Assembly (NCBI GenBank): GCA_963555705.1
Contig: OY743180.1
Coordinates: 41,510,129 to 41,574,128 of the forward strand
Length of the DNA: 64,000 nucleotides
Origin: Ligustrum vulgare
Lineage: Eukaryota > Streptophyta > Magnoliopsida > Lamiales > Oleaceae
Direction of reading: 5' to 3'
In this document: positions 24,313 to 34,302 of the stretch, in pieces
How positions within the stretch are numbered: position 1 is the first letter of the stretch
Layout: each line of letters begins with the position of its first letter
Made by a program: the position numbers and the translations under genes
Notes under the pieces: generated by a model
The model's database searches: none
What the model was told of the DNA's origin: nothing
The model's input: only the letters and a program-made list of their open reading frames with translations

Positions 24313-26548
24313 ATGGTTAATAGACATCAAGCTCGTCCCTCTGCGTCCACTGGTCAACCCCTTCCGGCTAATACCTCTGCTGAAGGGAAGAATCCTCCAC
24401 CTCTTGAAGATGTTGGGGAAAAACAAGATCTAGAGGTCATTCCAGACAATGAACCGGTTAGTCAAGAAGATTTCAAAGAACTCCAGCAGCAGCTCCATGA
24501 ACTTTGTCAAGCTCTCCAGCAACAGAATAATCGTCAAGCACCACCCGATCTGAACACTCCGGGAACGATTCTCCCGGAAGATCACATGACAGTTAATCCT
24601 GTAGATGACAACTCCACCGGAATCAGGGGTGCCCATCCTATGAATGAGGGATCTGCAAACTTGATACAGCGGGAATTAGGGGTGGGCGTGGGTTGGGTTG
24701 GGTCGGTTTTTTGCCCAACCCGAACCCAACCCACCACGGTCGGGTTGATAAAAAATCAACCCAACCCAATTACGAATTCAAACCCAACCCAACCCAACCC
24801 ACCAAATTTCGGTCGGGTTGGTCGGGTTGGGCTTTGGCCCAATTAGTAAAATTTTTGAAAAAAAAAAAAAACTCATGAATCTATCTTTAATTCAAATCAA
24901 TTATGTACACTACAATAACCAAAGATTCAATAAATTGAACACTTGCTAATAAAATTAAAATATATTCAATCAATATTTAAATAAGTCAAGTTTTATTATA
25001 CACACAAAAAAAAAAAAAAAAAAAAGTATTTTTTTTTTTGGGTTGGGTCGGGTTATTCACCCAACCCGCAACCCGACCCAACCCGAAAAAATTTTAAAAA
25101 AAAAACCCAACCCAACCCAATTTTCATGAAAAACCGACCAAAACCGATCGGGTTGGGTCGGTTTGGGCGGGTTGGTTTTTGCCCAGCCCTAGCGGGAATT
25201 TCAAGAATTATTCAGGAAGGAATTGTCGATGGGATAAGGAAAAACATGCAAGGTCAGACCTCTTTCACAAGAAGAACTCATTTCACCCCTGAAATAACGT
25301 CGTTTCTCTTACCAGAAAGATTCAAGTATCCTTGGATAAAGGAATACGATGGAACAATAGATCCTAACAACCACTTGAATACCTACAGGTCCAACACTGA
25401 TGTCATGGACATGCAGAATGCTCCTGATCAAATACTATGCAAGGCCTTCCCGCAAACCTTAACAAACTCTGCTCGAGACTAGTTTTCTACAATACCATCA
25501 GGATCGATCTCTTCCTTCGTTGTTCTTACTGAGAAATTCACGACTTTCTTTTGCGAGTAGTAAGAGGATTAAGAAAACAGCCGCTTCCCTCATGCAGTTG
25601 AGGCAAGGACATAATGAAACACTGCAGGAGTTCATGACCCTCTTTAATGCCGAAAGACTTCAGATTCTAGATCTTCACATCTCATCTGTCACTTCAGCCC
25701 TGACCTTAGCCATCCGATGTCCAGAATTCAGAATGTCCTTATCTAATAATCCACCTACAAATGTAACCGAACTTCTTAGAAGGGCTGAAAAATACATAAA
25801 TATGGAAGAGACACTGTTATCAATTAGGGCACAAGATCAAGTTCATGGAGCAACAGTACAGTCTTCGGAACCCATCAAGCAAGGGAATAAGAGATCAAGA
25901 CAAGAGGATGGAAGGGATTCTTCCCGGTCCAACACAAAGGGAAGCAGTTATGGGCATCAGAATTTAACTCCATTAAATGCACCTTGATCACACATTCTCA
26001 TGGAAATCAAAGCCCGTGAAGATTTGCGCTGGCCAAATCCTATCAAGGGGAAGATCAATGAGAAGAATCATCTTAAGTATTGCGACTTCCACAAAAGCTC
26101 GGGTCATACCACGAATGAGTGCAGAATACTAAAACAGGAGATAGGAGCCCTCATCAAAAGAGGCTTCCTAGGACATTACGTTAAAAAGGAAGACAAAGTT
26201 CAGGGAAAAGGAGAAGAGAAGAATAGGTCCGCTGTCACCATAAATTTTATTTTTGGGGGTATAGCTTCTGGAGGTGATTCAAACAACGCAAGAAAAGTTT
26301 ATGCCCGAGCACTAGATGGTCGAGAAGAATGGTCGGCAGGTCATGACCATGAAAATTTGACCAGCATCAGTTTCAGTAATTCTGATATGGAAGGAATTTC
26401 ATATCCCCATGACGATACTGTTGTCATTAGTGCTACAATTGCAAATTTTGATGTAAGAATGGTGTTTGTTGACAAGGAGAGCGCAGCCAATGTCCTTTCT
26501 TTGGAAGCTTTCAACAAGATGCAACTCCCCAAGGATCAGCTTCGATAG
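24313..26548 (+). pseudogene. Element C gag and protease region, interrupted
   Basis: Gag starts at 24,313 with a Gln/Pro-rich N-terminus, is cut by the MITE at 24,677-25,191, and resumes at 25,192 (SRIIQEGIVDGIRK, then FKYPWIKEYDGTIDP). After a stop near 25,480 and a frameshift it continues at 25,520-25,987 (LMQLRQGHNETLQEFMTLF), the core of a retrotransposon Gag. A nucleocapsid-like YCDFHKSSGHTTNEC motif follows at about 26,080-26,120, with the ALIKRGFLGHYV segment typical of this lineage. The protease region has VFVDKESAANVL (about 26,463-26,500) where the usual active-site DGGS should be, so it is probably inactive. Confidence 0.8.
24677..25191. mobile_element. hAT-type MITE inside gag of element C
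   Basis: This 515-bp element has ends TAGGGGTGGGC and (reverse complement) TAGGGCTGGGC, flanked by a perfect 8-bp direct repeat GCGGGAAT (24,669-24,676 and 25,192-25,199). Both arms are tandem-like runs of GGGTTGGGTCGGG, in opposite orientation, around an AT-rich centre, so the whole element can fold on itself. There is no coding capacity; the Pro/Asn-Pro ORFs at 24,693 and 25,126 are repeat artefacts. Confidence 0.9.
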
Positions 26549-29500
26549 GTCATTACTCCGTTAACTGGCTTCGGTGGAGGAACCGTGAAACCAGAAGATT
26601 TAATTGACCTTCCTACTTCTCTAGGATCAGAGGAAAAGCTGGTCACTAGAATGACCCCGTTTCAGGTCATGAAAACCCCTATGGCTTACAATGCTATCTT
26701 GGAAAGACCATTCATGAACAACCTAAAGGCAATAGTGTCTACATATCACTTAGCGATCAAGTTCCCAACTTTCGCGGGCATAGCAACAGTTCAGGGTAGT
26801 CAAGCAATGGCCAGATCTTGTTACATCAGCTGCATTGGAAAGGGAAACATAGATCTGATGTCAATCAAACTTCCTGTGGAAGAACGCATGTCACCAGTGG
26901 AAGAATTGGAGGAAGTTCCAATTTCAGCTTGAGGAGAAACATCGACATATTTGCATGGAGCGCAGAAGATATGCCCGGGATTGACCCCTCACTTGTTGAA
27001 CATAGGCTTAACGTCATGCCAGACAAGAAGCCTGTAAAACAACGAAGAAGACAGTTTTCTACTGAAAGAAGGCAAATAATAAAGGAGGAAATAGATAATC
27101 TCTTGAAACAGAATTCATCAAGGAAGTAAAATATCCAGAATGGCTAACCAACGTGGTCTTGGTCAAGAAGCCGAATGGCAAGTGGCGAGTCTGCATAGAT
27201 TTTACAGATTTAAACAAAGCATGTCCAAAAGACAGCTATCCTCTTCCCCGAATCGACAGATTAGTAGACTCAACCTCAGGATCTGAACTTTACAGCTTCC
27301 TTGACGCATTCTCTGGATATCATCAAATTCGAATGGCACGGGAAGATCAAGAGAAAACTTTCTTCATGACTGATGAAGGGCTATATTACTACAAAGTCAT
27401 GTCTTTTGGATTAAAAAATGTTAGAGCTACTTATTAAAATTGGTAAACAGGGTCTTCTCCAAGCACATCAGGCTAAACCTCGAAGTTTGTGTTGATGACA
27501 TAGTCGTAAAGAGCTCGAGAAGGAAAGACCACATAGCCGACTTGGAAGATATATTATGTACACTCAGACAACATCAGATGAAACTAAATCCCACCAAGTG
27601 TGCCTTCGGAGTAAGCCAAGTGTGCCTTCGGAGTGTGCCTTAGGGTTCATGATCACTCAGCGGGGCATTGAAGTTAACTCGGATAAAATTGTAGCCCTTA
27701 CATCAATGGAACCTCCCAAGACCATTAGGGAAGTACAAAAACTTACGGGAAGAGTGGCAGCATTGGTCTGTTTCATGTCAAGGGCAACAGATAAATGTTT
27801 TCCCTTCTTCAAGACTCTCAGAGGAAACAAAGAGTTAAAATGGGATGAAGAGTGTGAGGTCTCCTTCAGGAAGTTGAAGGAATATTTGGGAACTCCTCCG
27901 ATATTGGTAAAACCGAATCCGGGAGACAATCTGTTCTTGTATCTAGCAATTTCAGATCATGTAGAAAGCGCTGTCTTGGTCAAAGAGGAAGGGAAGGCCC
28001 AAAAACCCGTATACTATGTTAGCAAGATGATGTTGGACGTAAAAACCCGATATACACTGGCAGAGCAACTTGCGCTCGCCCTGGTCACAGCAGCCAGAAA
28101 GTTAAGACCTTAATTTCAAGCCCATGCTATAACATTTCTCACAAATCAGCCCTTGAAACAGATCTTATAAAAACCGAATGTCTCTGGTCGTCTACTCAAA
28201 TGGTCAATCGAGCTTGGGGAATAGGACATTGAGTTCAAACCCCGACCTTCCATAAAGGCACAGGTCTTGGTAGATTTCGTCGCCAAACTCACCCCAAGCC
28301 CTCGGGGGCCAACAGGTCATGACAGGGAAGAGGACACATGGACTTTGCAAGTTGATGGAGCATCGAATGCCGCAGGCTCAGGGGCCGGAATAATATTTTA
28401 AAAGCATGATGGCACAATGGAAATCCAGTGCGCAATCAGGTTTAACTTCCCGACCACTAATAATGATGCAGAGTATGAGGTTGTTATCGTCGGGCTTCAG
28501 GCAGCTCAACATCTGGGGGTCGAGCATCACAGTTGGTGGTAGAGCAAGTGAATGGCACTTTTAAGGCTAAAGATGAGAAAATGTTATCTTACAGAATGAT
28601 GATTCTGGACTTGCAAAGGAAATTTAAGTCATGTTGCATAGATAAAATACCAAGATCTACTAACCACAAAGCGGATGCCCTGTCAACACTAACTTTTTCC
28701 TATTTGGACCACTCGGAGAGAAACGTTTTTGTGTGAACTCTTCATCAACCCAGTATCGCACAACATCTCAATGTCATGGATATTTCCGAACATGAGCCTA
28801 GTTGGATGGATCCAATCATTGAATATTTAACGTCAGTAAAGTTGCTAGATAACAAAGTAGAGGTAAGAAGAGTCAAAGCAAGGGCCTTGAGGTATACCAT
28901 ATTGCAGAATACCTTATTCCGTAGAAGTTTTACACTTTCTTACCTTCGATGCCTAAATCCGAAAGAAGCAGCCCTTGCTATGGCCGAGATTTATGAAGGA
29001 ATTTATGGAGGACATCAGGGAGCAAGAGACCTAGCTATATAGTTAATACGATACGGGTACTATTGGCCAACTATGAGGAAGGACACACTCAGCTACGTGA
29101 AAACCTGTGATAAGTGTCATAGGTTTGCAGCCTGATTACATCAACCAACAGAAGAGATATCTTCAATTATGTGTCCATACCCCTTTGCACAATGGGGAAT
29201 TGACATACTTGGGCCGTTCCCCATAGCTCGTGGTCAGGTCAAGTTCCTAGTAGTGGCTATGGAATACTTCACAAAATGGGTGGAAGTAGAACCTTTTACC
29301 ATTATCACAGAATAAAAGTTGGAGGCTTTTGTTTGGAAGTCAATTATCTGCCGTTTTGGTCTTCCTAAGACATTGATTACTGATAATGGGCATCAGTTCG
29401 AGTGCCAAGCCTTCAAACAATTCTGCAAGAATCTGGAAATAGAGCACGAGTTAACTTCTGTTTCGTACCCTCAAAGTAATGGATTAGCTGAAGTTACAAA

Positions 29501-30030
29501 CAGGCTCATCTTACAAGACTTGAGAACTCATCGTGACAGTGCCAAGGGTATTGGCCCGATCTCCTTCCGGAAATTCTTTGGACTAACCGAACGACATTCA
29601 AAACTTTAATGGGGGAAACTCCATTCATGCTTACCTTTGGGATAGAGGCTGCTATTCCAGTAGAAGTAACAATTCCTAGCTTCCGCGCAATGACTACAGA
29701 ATCACCCGACCAGATTGAGGGGCAGAGAGAAAGTCTGGATCTTCTGGAAGAAGTTAGGAAAAGTGCTACCCTAAGAATAGCTACTTATCAACAGGCCATG
29801 ACCAAGAAGTTTAATACTTGAGTCAAGAAGAGAGAATTCAGAATGGCAGACCTTGTCCTACGTCAAAGTGAGGTCGCCGGTCATCAACCTGGGAAACTTG
29901 GCCCTATATGGGAAGGACCATACGAAGTCATTCGAAAAGTGGGAAAGGGCTCGTACAGCCTCTGAACAATGGATTCATAGCCTCTTCCTCGGCCATGGAA
30001 TGTAGAAAATCTAAAACCTTACTATAAGTA
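26549..30030 (+). pseudogene. Element C pol: protease end, RT, RNase H, second RNase H, integrase
   Basis: The protease C-terminal part is 26,585-26,932. RT follows with LVKKPNGKWRVCIDFTDLN (about 27,155), FLDAFSGYHQI, MSFGLKN and the catalytic CVDDIVVKS (about 27,493), where Y is replaced by C. At about 27,590-27,640 the segment encoding KCAFGV is partly duplicated with a frameshift. RNase H runs 27,930-28,110 (KPVYYVSKMM, then RYTLAEQLALALV). The second RNase H starts about 28,340 (WTLQVDGASNAAGSGAGI) and has NNDAEYE (about 28,460). Integrase has an HQGARD--H2C2 segment at 29,010-29,130 (CDKCH), then WGIDILGPFP, ITDNGHQFE (about 29,380) and SYPQSNGLAEVTNR. At least six stops or shifts are present. 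Confidence 0.88.
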
Positions 30031-30315
30031 GTCACCTTTCCGGTAATAACAAAGTTTTCTAGATGTAGAAGAGTCGGGTCTGTGAACCCATTTTTAATTA
30101 TGTCCGAACTTGCACGTCCATCATCAATTTTTTTTAAGGCCGGGCCTGCACACCCATCGTACTTTCTTTCAAAAGTTAGGGACGGGTACTCTTTTTCCTT
30201 ATCCAGATTTTTTCCCAAGAAGGTTTTTCTGGATAAGGTTTTTACGAGACCTATAGTTCAGTCCCCTTTAATAAAAGTATTTCTTCCGAAGAATGAGCAC
30301 CAGAGGAAAAAATAC

Positions 30316-30880
30316 CAAAATAACTTACAAGGTACCAAATGACTTTACAAGTTATTTTCCAACAAATAATTTACAATGTCTCATGGTAAGACGTCACAAA
30401 CTATTCTTCCACAAATAATTTACAATGTCTCATGGCAAGGCGTTACAAATTATTTCACAACAAATAATTTACAATGTCTCATGATAAGTGATAAGACGTT
30501 ACAAATTATTCTTCCACGAATAATTTACAATGTCCCATGGCAAGGCGTTACAAATTATTTCTTAACAAATAATTTACAATGTCTCATGGTAAGACGTTAC
30601 AAATTATTCTTCCACGAATAATTTACAATATTTCATGACAAGACGTTACAAATTATTTCCCAACAAATAATTTACAATGTCTCATGGTAAGACGTTACAA
30701 ATTATTCTTCCACGAATAATTTACAATGTCTCATGGAAAGACGTTACAAATTATTTCCCAACAAATAATTTATAATGTCTCATGGTAAGACGTTACAAAT
30801 TATTCTTCCACGAATAATTTACAATGTCTCATGGCAAGGCGTGAGAAATTATTTCCCAACGAATAATTTACAAAATCAAG
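30316..30880 (+). repeat. 49-bp tandem array with 98-bp dimer structure
   Basis: Ten recognisable units plus a divergent leading one start with AATAATTTACAATGTCTCATGG-type sequence. Units alternate strictly between an A form ending ATTCTTCCACG and a B form ending ATTTCCCAACA, giving five 98-bp dimers. Each unit contains an inverted pair (AATAATTTacaa and ttacAAATTATT), so each could form a hairpin. The third unit has a 7-8 bp internal duplication. The array lies between pol and the antisense ORF. The ORF at 30,376-30,621 is an artefact. Confidence 0.85.
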
Positions 30881-31302
30881 AGTTCGACCTTTTTTCAGGA
30901 AAATAACTCAACAGGTCGGCATTACTTGACCTTCTAAAGCATCTCTCTCAATTTCGCCAAGTAGAAAGCTCGACCTAATCTTTATGTAAATTGACTAAAA
31001 GGTCGGGCCTGACCGGCCTTACTAATCAATTATCATCAATCCAAACTTTTGATGCTACAAAGAATTAAAGTCCATTCTTATAACAAAATTATGAGGTCGT
31101 CTTTGCTCAACCATATAGTTATCAGGACATGGAATCAAAACAACTACTTAATTTTTGCAAGGCCAGCTTGTGTACTCAAAACAATAAAACACATGTAAAA
31201 AGCATGAGAATTGATAGAAAAATGCAAATTCATTTATAAAGGAAGATTTACAAGTGGTCTACAGGGCACAGCCCGGGCAAAATAACAAAGTTTTACAAAA
31301 TT

Positions 31303-32234
31303 TTAGTCCTCAAGATCAGTCCCATCCTCCGCTTCCTCGAGCACTTCACAATCAGCCTCTTCTTCCTCCTCAAAAGGGCTGAGATCGAGATTGTCAGCAC
31401 CCAAGGGGAAAGCAGCCATCGGGCTCGTGTCTAGCCGAGCATCTTCAGAATACACCAAGCCCTTGCCTGTTTTATCGCTTGAGAGTAAGACTCCAAAGCG
31501 TATTACCCGGGGCAAGTTTGTACTCTTCCGAGCCCTTGAATGACTCGATTGTAGAAGCTTGGACTTGGGGCTCACGTGCTCGAGTTTGCTCGAGCTCTTC
31601 AGCCAAGCGCTTAGCCTCATCTCGAGCTAAGTCTCGCTCCTGAAGTACAACCTCAAGGTCAGCCTTGACCTTTCTAAGCTCCTCCTCAGCAGCGTTGGCC
31701 TGGGTGGCCTCGTACTGAACGGAGTGCACTAGTTGAGTTGCCATCTCACCCCTCTCAATACTTTGATTGGAGATTCCCCAGATAATGCTCAACATCTGCA
31801 AGTCGGGAAAACAAGTTATAAAAATCTTGCGTAAAAAGATTGATTGAGAATTGTGAAAACATCTCGGGAATTACCTGGTGAGCCTCGCTCATTATATGCT
31901 CAACTCCTCGCTCCAGACTGACCTCATATTGGTACTTCTTCACAAGGTCTGGATGCAAGGAGTCTTGCATTTTCCTCCTGCAGTCGGCCAGAGACGGATT
32001 CTCGGCCTCAAACTCAGAATCAGACGGCGGGGGAGCCCGACCTCTTTGTTGCCTTTCCTCCCTAGAGGGAGAAATATCTTCTTGGGTACATGAGGTTTGC
32101 CCCGAGCTTGAAAGGTTAGTCGTCACCCTTTTTTGAGGGCTCCTTTTCGTCACCCCATCCACTGTTCTCTTAGCCTTGGCGCTTTGAGCCTTAGCCAGTG
32201 CAGCTTGCTTCAAAGCCTCATAATCAAAAGCCAT
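31303..32234 (-). pseudogene. Antisense ORF of element C, C-terminal part (coiled coil, acidic tail)
   Basis: The minus-strand frame 32,234-31,755 starts MAFDYEALKQAALAKAQ and contains a basic Ser/Pro-rich linker and a helical segment (RRKMQDSLHPDLVKKYQYE, then VIPEMFSQFSINLF). A second frame (31,801-31,472) carries an 80-residue coiled coil rich in EEL, KADLEVVLQERDLARDEAK and LEQTRAR. A third (31,620-31,303) ends in a very acidic tail (SPFEEEEEADCEVLEEAED). These look like parts of one protein separated by introns or shifts. It is similar in design to the C-terminal halves of plant antisense gypsy ORF proteins. Confidence 0.6.
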
Positions 32235-32362
32235 TCCTGCAACAAAGACGAGATGTTAAACCACATGAAAAGTGCACGGGGCTAAGAATAAAGCAAGAAA
32301 GGAAAATTTTATTTACGTAATTTAAGAGGCTGAACCCTACCGGGCTGAAGGTCAAGGCCACC

Positions 32363-33054
32363 CTAGTCGAGAATATCGCTATTCGCTAGGTCATTGACTT
32401 CTTCGGCCAGTAACCCAAAATCACATACTCTTAATGCGTCTGGCATAAGCTCGGTTATGGCCTCCTCACTCAATTGACCTACTCTATTGAAACTATCTAC
32501 ATCGGGTCTCCTAAAAGTCGGCCAAAATATGTTCTCTCCCTCTCTTGGTTTGATAAAAAAGAACTTCTCTTTCCAGAACTTTATAGAAGAAGGGACCCCA
32601 AGGAACCACAAATCGACCCTTCCCGCATATATATATATATATACAGAACTACTGCACTCGGGAAAATACTTAAGCTCTAATAGATATTTACAAAGGTTGA
32701 CTGTGGGCTCTATTCCTAAACTCCGACACAAAACAAAAAAATAAACAAGTAGTCTCCACCTGTTAGGAGTGAGCTGACCATGTAATATGCCTGCGGTCAA
32801 CAAGAAATCTATAAAAAAAAAATGGTGAAGGGGAAACCTGAGCCTGACCATTAAGGCCTCGTGATATACTACCATCTTCCCTTCCCGGCAATGGTAGGAA
32901 TATCCGTCCTTATCTGGAACCCTATATCTCCTCATGTCTACCTCGACCATGTGTTCTTTCATTTTATTATAATAAGTTGGAAGTTCAAGGTCAATCTCTC
33001 TAGGATCTCTACCTACCCCAGAACTCCCTTCATCATTATCAGATTCGTTACCCT
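32363..33054 (-). pseudogene. Antisense ORF of element C, putative gypsy-type transposon domain
   Basis: From an in-frame ATG at 32,962 (open upstream to about 33,050 without another ATG) a 199-codon minus-strand frame reads RFPLHHFFFIDFLLTAGILHGQL, TPNRWRLLVYFFVLCRSLGI, then VDLWFLGVPSSIKFWKEKFFFI and WPTF. This pattern (QLTPN-W, one Trp-rich segment, GLPSSIK-WK) is that of the 'putative gypsy type transposon' (PF04195, transposase_28) family, typically found antisense in Tat-lineage elements. An AT microsatellite at 32,627-32,642 inserts Ile-Tyr repeats exactly inside the domain. The role of these proteins is not established. The position before the 3' LTR supports an antisense accessory gene. 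Confidence 0.75.
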
Positions 33055-33539
33055 AAGGACTGGGTGGGGGTTGGTAGAAACCTAAAGGCTAGACCTCTAA
33101 AGGTTCGTCTAGGTTCTCTATCTCTCTAAGGTTGCCCACTGAAACATGCCTCACCATGACTCGATAATAAATAATGCAATTAAGAATGGTCGGGATAGGC
33201 CGAGCTTACCTAAGTGCTAAGAAATTTTTGTTGAAGATGAGGTCGTGCTAACTGCCCAAGGAGTTCTCTGATCTCTAAAGATTTGCAAAGTAAAAAGAAT
33301 GAGACTATGGGGACCACATAAATATAGGCGAAATTAGGCGGGAAAAATTCAAAATCTTAACCCTCCCCCCTGCCACTTGTCATGCATCTAAGATAGAACC
33401 ATTTATTAACCCTAAAGCATTAAAGTACATGAGTTGGAAAAACGCGTCATTAGCTGTCAGAGATAAATACGATAAGCTGTTGAAAATAGAATAAATGCAT
33501 TCAGAGATCTTTTCCAAATCTCTGATGCACGGGGGCCAA

Positions 33540-34297
33540 TGATCGGACAATTTCACGACGTCCAAAGATGAGCTGGAAAATGGAGTACAACTGGTCGGCC
33601 CATCTCGCCCATGGGCTCCATCTTATGCCCGACCTATCACAACTAGTAGCCCATAGGATTATATGGTCGGGCATAATTGCCCGGTCATACACGTTCCCGG
33701 GAAATATGCCCGTACTGTCTGATTGTTCCCTAAATCTAACCATAGGCCGGTATGATACCCCGGGAACATTCTGTCACTAAGGTTGGGCGTTACCGACCTT
33801 GTCGTTACTTTGTCTCTTGAGGTCGGTATATCCCGGTCATATTGCCCCTTCAAGCCCAGTACAAACGGGACTCTTAATGTCGTTCGTTTATGGGCCTAAT
33901 CAATAGGTCACATTCATGGGCCCCAAAATCGGAGCATAACCCATAAGAAACATCCTAAAAAAGGGGAGGTGCAATTCTTGTAAAGTTAGAACTCCTTTTA
34001 AAGGGTAAGTTTATAACAAAAGGACTCATTCCTTAATTAGAAAAGGTTATGGGCTTTTCAGCCCTATAAATACAGCTCCTTTGATTACATATTATTCATT
34101 CATTATTCTTTATGTTTTTCCAGTTATATATTCTCTCTCTACTTTTCTCCAAAATACTAATTCTCACACCGGAGGGGCGACGGGGAGAATCCTCCTCGCC
34201 TTTTTGCAGGTCATCAAAGGAGAATTCATTCATCTTTTCCAGTGATCAAGAAGTTCCAGATCTTGCCACGTCAAGGTTAGGATTTTTTACAGCATCA
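33540..34297 (+). repeat. Element C 3' LTR
   Basis: This 758-bp LTR keeps the TG start and CA end. It differs from the 5' LTR at scattered single bases only, consistent with a fairly recent insertion. The target duplication CTATT follows at 34,298-34,302. Confidence 0.92.
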
Positions 34298-34302
34298 CTA
34301 TT

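Larger units (their letters stand above)
23519..34297 (+). mobile_element. Tat-lineage Ty3/gypsy retrotransposon C, full length
   Basis: LTRs at 23,519-24,277 and 33,540-34,297 are flanked by a perfect CTATT target duplication (23,514-23,518 and 34,298-34,302). The primer-binding site TTGGCGCCGTCTGTGGG (from 24,279) and the polypurine tract GCACGGGGGCCAA (33,527-33,539) are in place. Gag, protease, RT, RNase H, a second RNase H and integrase follow on the plus strand, then a tandem array and a minus-strand ORF. The second RNase H plus the antisense ORF assign it to the Tat lineage (Retand/Ogre relatives). Stops and frameshifts make it non-autonomous, but the LTRs remain similar, so it is the youngest large insertion here. 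Confidence 0.92.

Noticed and set aside
30376..30621. 81-codon ORF
   Set aside because: It is a read-through of the 49-bp tandem repeat.
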